Below are positions 7,202 to 8,821 of a stretch of DNA of 8,821 nt, one piece after another. The position numbers and the translations under genes are program-made. The notes beneath the pieces are model-generated. The model worked only from the letters and a program-made list of their open reading frames with translations. It had not been told where the DNA came from and searched no databases. This DNA comes from Acidobacteriota bacterium (GTDB lineage Bacteria; Acidobacteriota; UBA890; WLXD01): positions 1-8,821 of the forward strand of contig JACZXM010000090.1 in assembly GCA_022571615.1 (NCBI GenBank), read 5' to 3'. The stretch's first letter is position 1. The number at the start of each line of letters is the position of its first letter.

Positions 7202-7876
7202 ATGCGAGCAGGACTTCGTCGTTTCAGACAACTGTTGTTCACCGCCGTCGCTCTGGCGCTCACCCCGGCCGTGGTGCTGGCATCGCCGTTCAGCGACCTC
7301 CCCGACAAGGGCGCCGAAGCGATGGCCTACTACGAGAGCGACGCCGACAGCTGGCTGCAAGGCCCCGTCAGCTACATCGTGCTTGGGGACGAGATCGATC
7401 TGTTCAAGAACCTGCAGACCCGCGCCGAACGAGAGCGGTTCATCGAATGGTTCTGGGCCCGGCGCGACAACGACCCGCGCGATGAAAAGAACCCCTACAA
7501 GATTGAGTTCTACGAGCGGGTCGCCCAAGCCAACAAGCGCTATCGCGATTTCCCGCGCGGCTGGCGTTCCGACCGCGGGCGCGTACACGTGCTGCTCGGC
7601 CGGCCGGACATGATCCGCCCTCGGTTCGGGCGCACCGCCGAGGCTGACATCTGGACGTACTACACATTTGGGCCGAAGGCCGAGGGGCGCCCCTTCGGAT
7701 CGTCGTTCGGTGAGATCAGCGTCGCTTTCGTGCGCACCAGCATGCGCACCGGCTACCGGATCTACGGTGGCTTCGGAGGCCCGGGCATGCTGCCGCTGTA
7801 CGTCCTGGACATGTTCCGCTACTCCAAGCAGGCGGCGGTGGTTAACCCATTCCTGGAGTTCCGCGCCAGCGGCTGA
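7202..7876 (+). CDS. Exported GWxTD-domain protein
   Basis: This is a 224-residue protein of the GWxTD-domain family, whose biochemical function is unknown. Residues 1-27 look like a Sec signal peptide: RRFR, a hydrophobic stretch LLFTAVALALTPAVVLA, and probable cleavage after A27, so it should leave the cytoplasm. No lipobox cysteine is present. The family signature follows in order: ERERFIEWFWARRD (76-89), NPYKIEFYERVAQAN (97-111), and GWRSDRGRVHVLLGRPD (120-136). The namesake motif reads GWRSD rather than GWxTD, a conservative Ser-for-Thr change. A tail with IWTYYTFG (150-157) and EISVAFVR (171-178) follows, and no further domain. Many family members are longer, so this is a compact version. 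It has its own sigma-54-type promoter and good ribosome site, and no co-directional neighbour. An envelope or extracellular role is inferred only from the signal peptide. Confidence 0.88.
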   Translation: MRAGLRRFRQLLFTAVALALTPAVVLASPFSDLPDKGAEAMAYYESDADSWLQGPVSYIVLGDEIDLFKNLQTRAERERFIEWFWARRDNDPRDEKNPYKIEFYERVAQANKRYRDFPRGWRSDRGRVHVLLGRPDMIRPRFGRTAEADIWTYYTFGPKAEGRPFGSSFGEISVAFVRTSMRTGYRIYGGFGGPGMLPLYVLDMFRYSKQAAVVNPFLEFRASG

Positions 7877-7884
7877 GGATAAAA

Positions 7885-8015
7885 CGGCAGGGAACGCAGC
7901 CGGGGATGAGGTCGAGCACGGCCTGGCACTGTGGCCGGCTGGTGGAGCCGGCTTGACGGTGGGAGGCCAGCAGAACGTCCGCGCTCGACCTCATCCCCTG
8001 CTGCTGCCACTGCCG
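7885..8015. repeat. 131-bp imperfect inverted repeat with nested stem-loop
   Basis: The arms are 7885-7921 and 7979-8015 (37 nt each, 31 matches). The inner 20 nt of each arm (7902-7921 and 7979-7998) match at 19 positions. Within the 57-nt centre, CTGGC (7923-7927) pairs with GCCAG (7966-7970), and GCCGGCT (7934-7940) pairs perfectly with AGCCGGC (7946-7952) around a 5-nt loop. The element starts 9 nt after the GWxTD stop codon. It could be a small non-autonomous mobile element, a structured 3' end of the mRNA or a small RNA. No flanking direct repeat or transposase is visible, and the GTTRRRY/RYYYAAC boxes of integron attC sites are absent. Confidence 0.7.
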
Positions 8016-8034
8016 GCGTCTCCTTCGGCGTGGG

Positions 8035-8067
8035 TGGGAGGCGATGGGTCATCGCGCCCAGCCTTTT
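8035..8067 (+). terminator. Possible weak intrinsic terminator
   Basis: GCGATG (8041-8046) and CATCGC (8050-8055) form a perfect 6-bp stem with a GGT loop, extended by TGGG (8035-8038) with CCCA (8057-8060) across a small internal loop. Four T residues follow at 8064-8067 after GCC. The short, displaced T-tract makes it weak, but it is the only terminator-like structure after the GWxTD gene in the rightward direction. Confidence 0.35.
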
Positions 8068-8119
8068 GCGGTTCGCGAACGAAACTCGATCGGGTGCTTC
8101 TTCGTCGCGGCCGGTTTTC

Positions 8120-8138
8120 GGGTCACAGACTGCGACCC
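8120..8138. repeat. 19-bp quasi-palindrome
   Basis: Two 9-nt arms, GGGTCACAG and CTGCGACCC, flank a central A and pair at 8 of 9 positions. It lies about 50 bp beyond the antitoxin stop in the leftward direction. It lacks a T-tract on either strand, so it is not a standard terminator. It could be a protein-binding site or an mRNA 3' stem. Confidence 0.35.
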
Positions 8139-8190
8139 AAGCCGCCGGCAGCGTGCAAGGCCACCGTGTTGGCCGGCTAGCGCTCCGAGA

Positions 8191-8535
8191 TTACGGGCGG
8201 GCGTCGTCCTGGCCGCGCTGAGCACGGTAGTAGGCCCGCAGCACTGCGTTCATGCGAGTTTGATAACCGCGGCCGCGCTTCTGGAACCACCTCACGATGT
8301 CCTCATCGAGACCGATGTGAATGTACTTCTTACGCGGCGGCACGGGCGGCAGACCTTCGAACCAGGCCTCGGCGTTTTCCACCGGGTCTTCGTCGGGATC
8401 AGCGGCGATCGCCGCCTCTAGCTCGCCCTCGGTCATCGCATCGACGCGGTCCCAGTCCGTGCGGTCTTCGCCCTTGACGATGCGTTTCTCAATCTCCTCT
8501 GCCGTGGTGATCACGGTGTGCTCTTTCTTCGCCAT
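8191..8535 (-). CDS. brnA: BrnA-family antitoxin
   Basis: This is the antitoxin of a type II toxin-antitoxin pair: a 114-residue cytoplasmic protein that binds and neutralises BrnT and, in the family, represses the operon as a DNA-binding complex. Diagnostic features are DWDRVDAMTEGELEAAIAADPD (about 27-48), WF at 58-59, and a ribbon-helix-helix-like C-terminus: strand KKYIHIGLD (69-77), helix DEDIVRWFQKRG, then RGYQTRMNAVLRAYYRA (89-105). Length is typical. The start at 8535 is supported by AAGGAGG 7 nt upstream. It begins inside the end of the toxin gene, overlapping it by 47 nt in another frame, so the two are co-transcribed and probably translationally linked. No intrinsic terminator is evident after the stop. 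Confidence 0.92.
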   Translation of the reverse strand: MAKKEHTVITTAEEIEKRIVKGEDRTDWDRVDAMTEGELEAAIAADPDEDPVENAEAWFEGLPPVPPRKKYIHIGLDEDIVRWFQKRGRGYQTRMNAVLRAYYRAQRGQDDARP

Positions 8536-8767
8536 CTCGGGCCCTCCTTGCTGAAATCAACCGGATGCGCTCACCGCGCCACGTCCAAATCACCGTGACG
8601 TAGCGGCCTTCAAGGTGGCCGGTTGTCATCCAACGGTCCTCGCCCACCCGCGGGGTGGCGCAGGTGATTACGGGCCTGCCGTCGAAGATTTGGCCCGCCC
8701 GTTCGAAATCAATGCCGTGGCGCTTGAGGTTTAGCAGGCGTTTCTCTTCATCCCACTCAAACACCAT
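8489..8767 (-). CDS. brnT: BrnT-family toxin
   Basis: This is the toxin of a BrnT/BrnA type II system. BrnT of Brucella is a RelE-fold ribonuclease that inhibits translation. The 92-residue product has the family pattern FEWDEEK (3-9), N13, KRHGIDF (15-21), A24/F28, GEDRW (42-46), the strand VTVIWTWRGERIRLISARRAR (57-77) and E80/E81/R82. The final residues (ERAHRDHHGRGD) lie in the overlap with brnA; the Tyr often found after the ISAR-E-R segment is replaced by His. Length is normal, so it looks intact. The ATG at 8767 is closely followed by a GTG (8764). No Shine-Dalgarno precedes either, and the predicted leader is only about 14 nt. The toxin-first gene order is usual for this family. Confidence 0.9.
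   Translation of the reverse strand: MVFEWDEEKRLLNLKRHGIDFERAGQIFDGRPVITCATPRVGEDRWMTTGHLEGRYVTVIWTWRGERIRLISARRARDGEERAHRDHHGRGD
8543..8549 (-). promoter_or_regulatory. Strong ribosome binding site of brnA inside brnT
   Basis: AAGGAGG on the minus strand lies 7 nt before the antitoxin ATG. It falls within the toxin codons for the conserved ISARRAR segment, so one stretch of DNA encodes toxin residues and drives antitoxin translation. Confidence 0.85.
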
Positions 8768-8777
8768 GCGAGAACCG

Positions 8778-8816
8778 TATGTAGATGATTATAGACATAA
8801 ATATGTACATAATCAG
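8778..8816 (-). promoter_or_regulatory. brnTA promoter with operator-like repeats
   Basis: On the minus strand a perfect TATAAT (8793-8788) is preceded at 17 bp by CTGATT (8816-8811), a weak -35 with three matches to TTGACA. Transcription would begin near 8781. The region is about 69% A+T from 8768 to the edge, far above the rest of the window. TATGT at 8778-8782 with ACATA at 8795-8799, and the perfect palindrome TATGTACATA at 8802-8811, bracket the -10 box. This placement fits autorepression by the BrnT-BrnA complex. Confidence 0.6.
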
Positions 8817-8821
8817 GTTAT

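Larger units (their letters stand above)
7877..8190. other. Structured non-coding region between convergent genes
   Basis: This 314-bp stretch separates the rightward GWxTD gene from the leftward antitoxin gene. I see no real gene: frames crossing it have no recognisable protein and partly owe their similarity on both strands to a palindrome. It holds a 131-bp imperfect inverted repeat, a hairpin followed by four T residues, a 10-bp palindrome at 8071-8080 and a 19-bp quasi-palindrome at 8120-8138. Confidence 0.6.

Noticed and set aside
6929..7588. 219-codon minus-strand frame across the GWxTD promoter and gene
   Set aside because: Its right half is antisense to the well-supported GWxTD gene and its left half has no recognisable domain.
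7885..8015. Integron attC site interpretation of the long imperfect palindrome
   Set aside because: Length and foldability fit, but the core boxes GTTRRRY and RYYYAAC are absent at the ends and there is no integrase or cassette array.

Overview
This is a GC-rich bacterial chromosomal window with at least six protein-coding genes in three blocks. High GC, an AddB-AddA pair, a GWxTD-domain secreted protein, a consensus sigma-54 promoter and a BrnT/BrnA toxin-antitoxin pair suggest an environmental, Gram-negative-type bacterium. Acidobacteriota, Myxococcota or other 'deltaproteobacterial' lineages, or Binatota-like groups, would fit. This placement is inference; there is no rRNA or taxonomic marker gene here.

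Block 1 (1-6078, minus strand) is a double-strand-break repair operon. addB (about 1,100 residues, PD-(D/E)XK nuclease with an iron-sulfur cluster signature) is followed by addA, a UvrD-family helicase. They overlap by ATGA, which implies translational coupling. addA runs off the left edge after helicase motif VI, so its expected C-terminal nuclease domain is not visible. A TetR-family regulator (6146-6733, plus strand) is divergent from addB across a gap of about 70-110 bp and may control itself, addB, or both.

Block 2 (6734-8190, plus strand) has one gene, a 224-residue exported GWxTD-domain protein at 7202-7876, in an unusually structured setting. Upstream are a four-unit heptamer repeat, three GTCGGT hexamers with a dyad, and a textbook -24/-12 sigma-54 promoter at 7074-7089. 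A stem-loop starts at the predicted transcript 5' end, and an AGGAG ribosome site lies 7 nt before the ATG. Downstream are a 131-bp imperfect inverted repeat (7885-8015), a terminator-like hairpin and a 19-bp quasi-palindrome. An enhancer-controlled, single-gene transcription unit for an exported protein of unknown function is the most interesting thing in the window.

Block 3 (8191-8821, minus strand) is a BrnT toxin / BrnA antitoxin operon. Its AT-rich promoter carries a perfect TATAAT and repeated TATGT/ACATA elements suited to autoregulation. The antitoxin's strong Shine-Dalgarno lies inside the toxin gene, which overlaps it by 47 nt, while the toxin itself has no visible Shine-Dalgarno.
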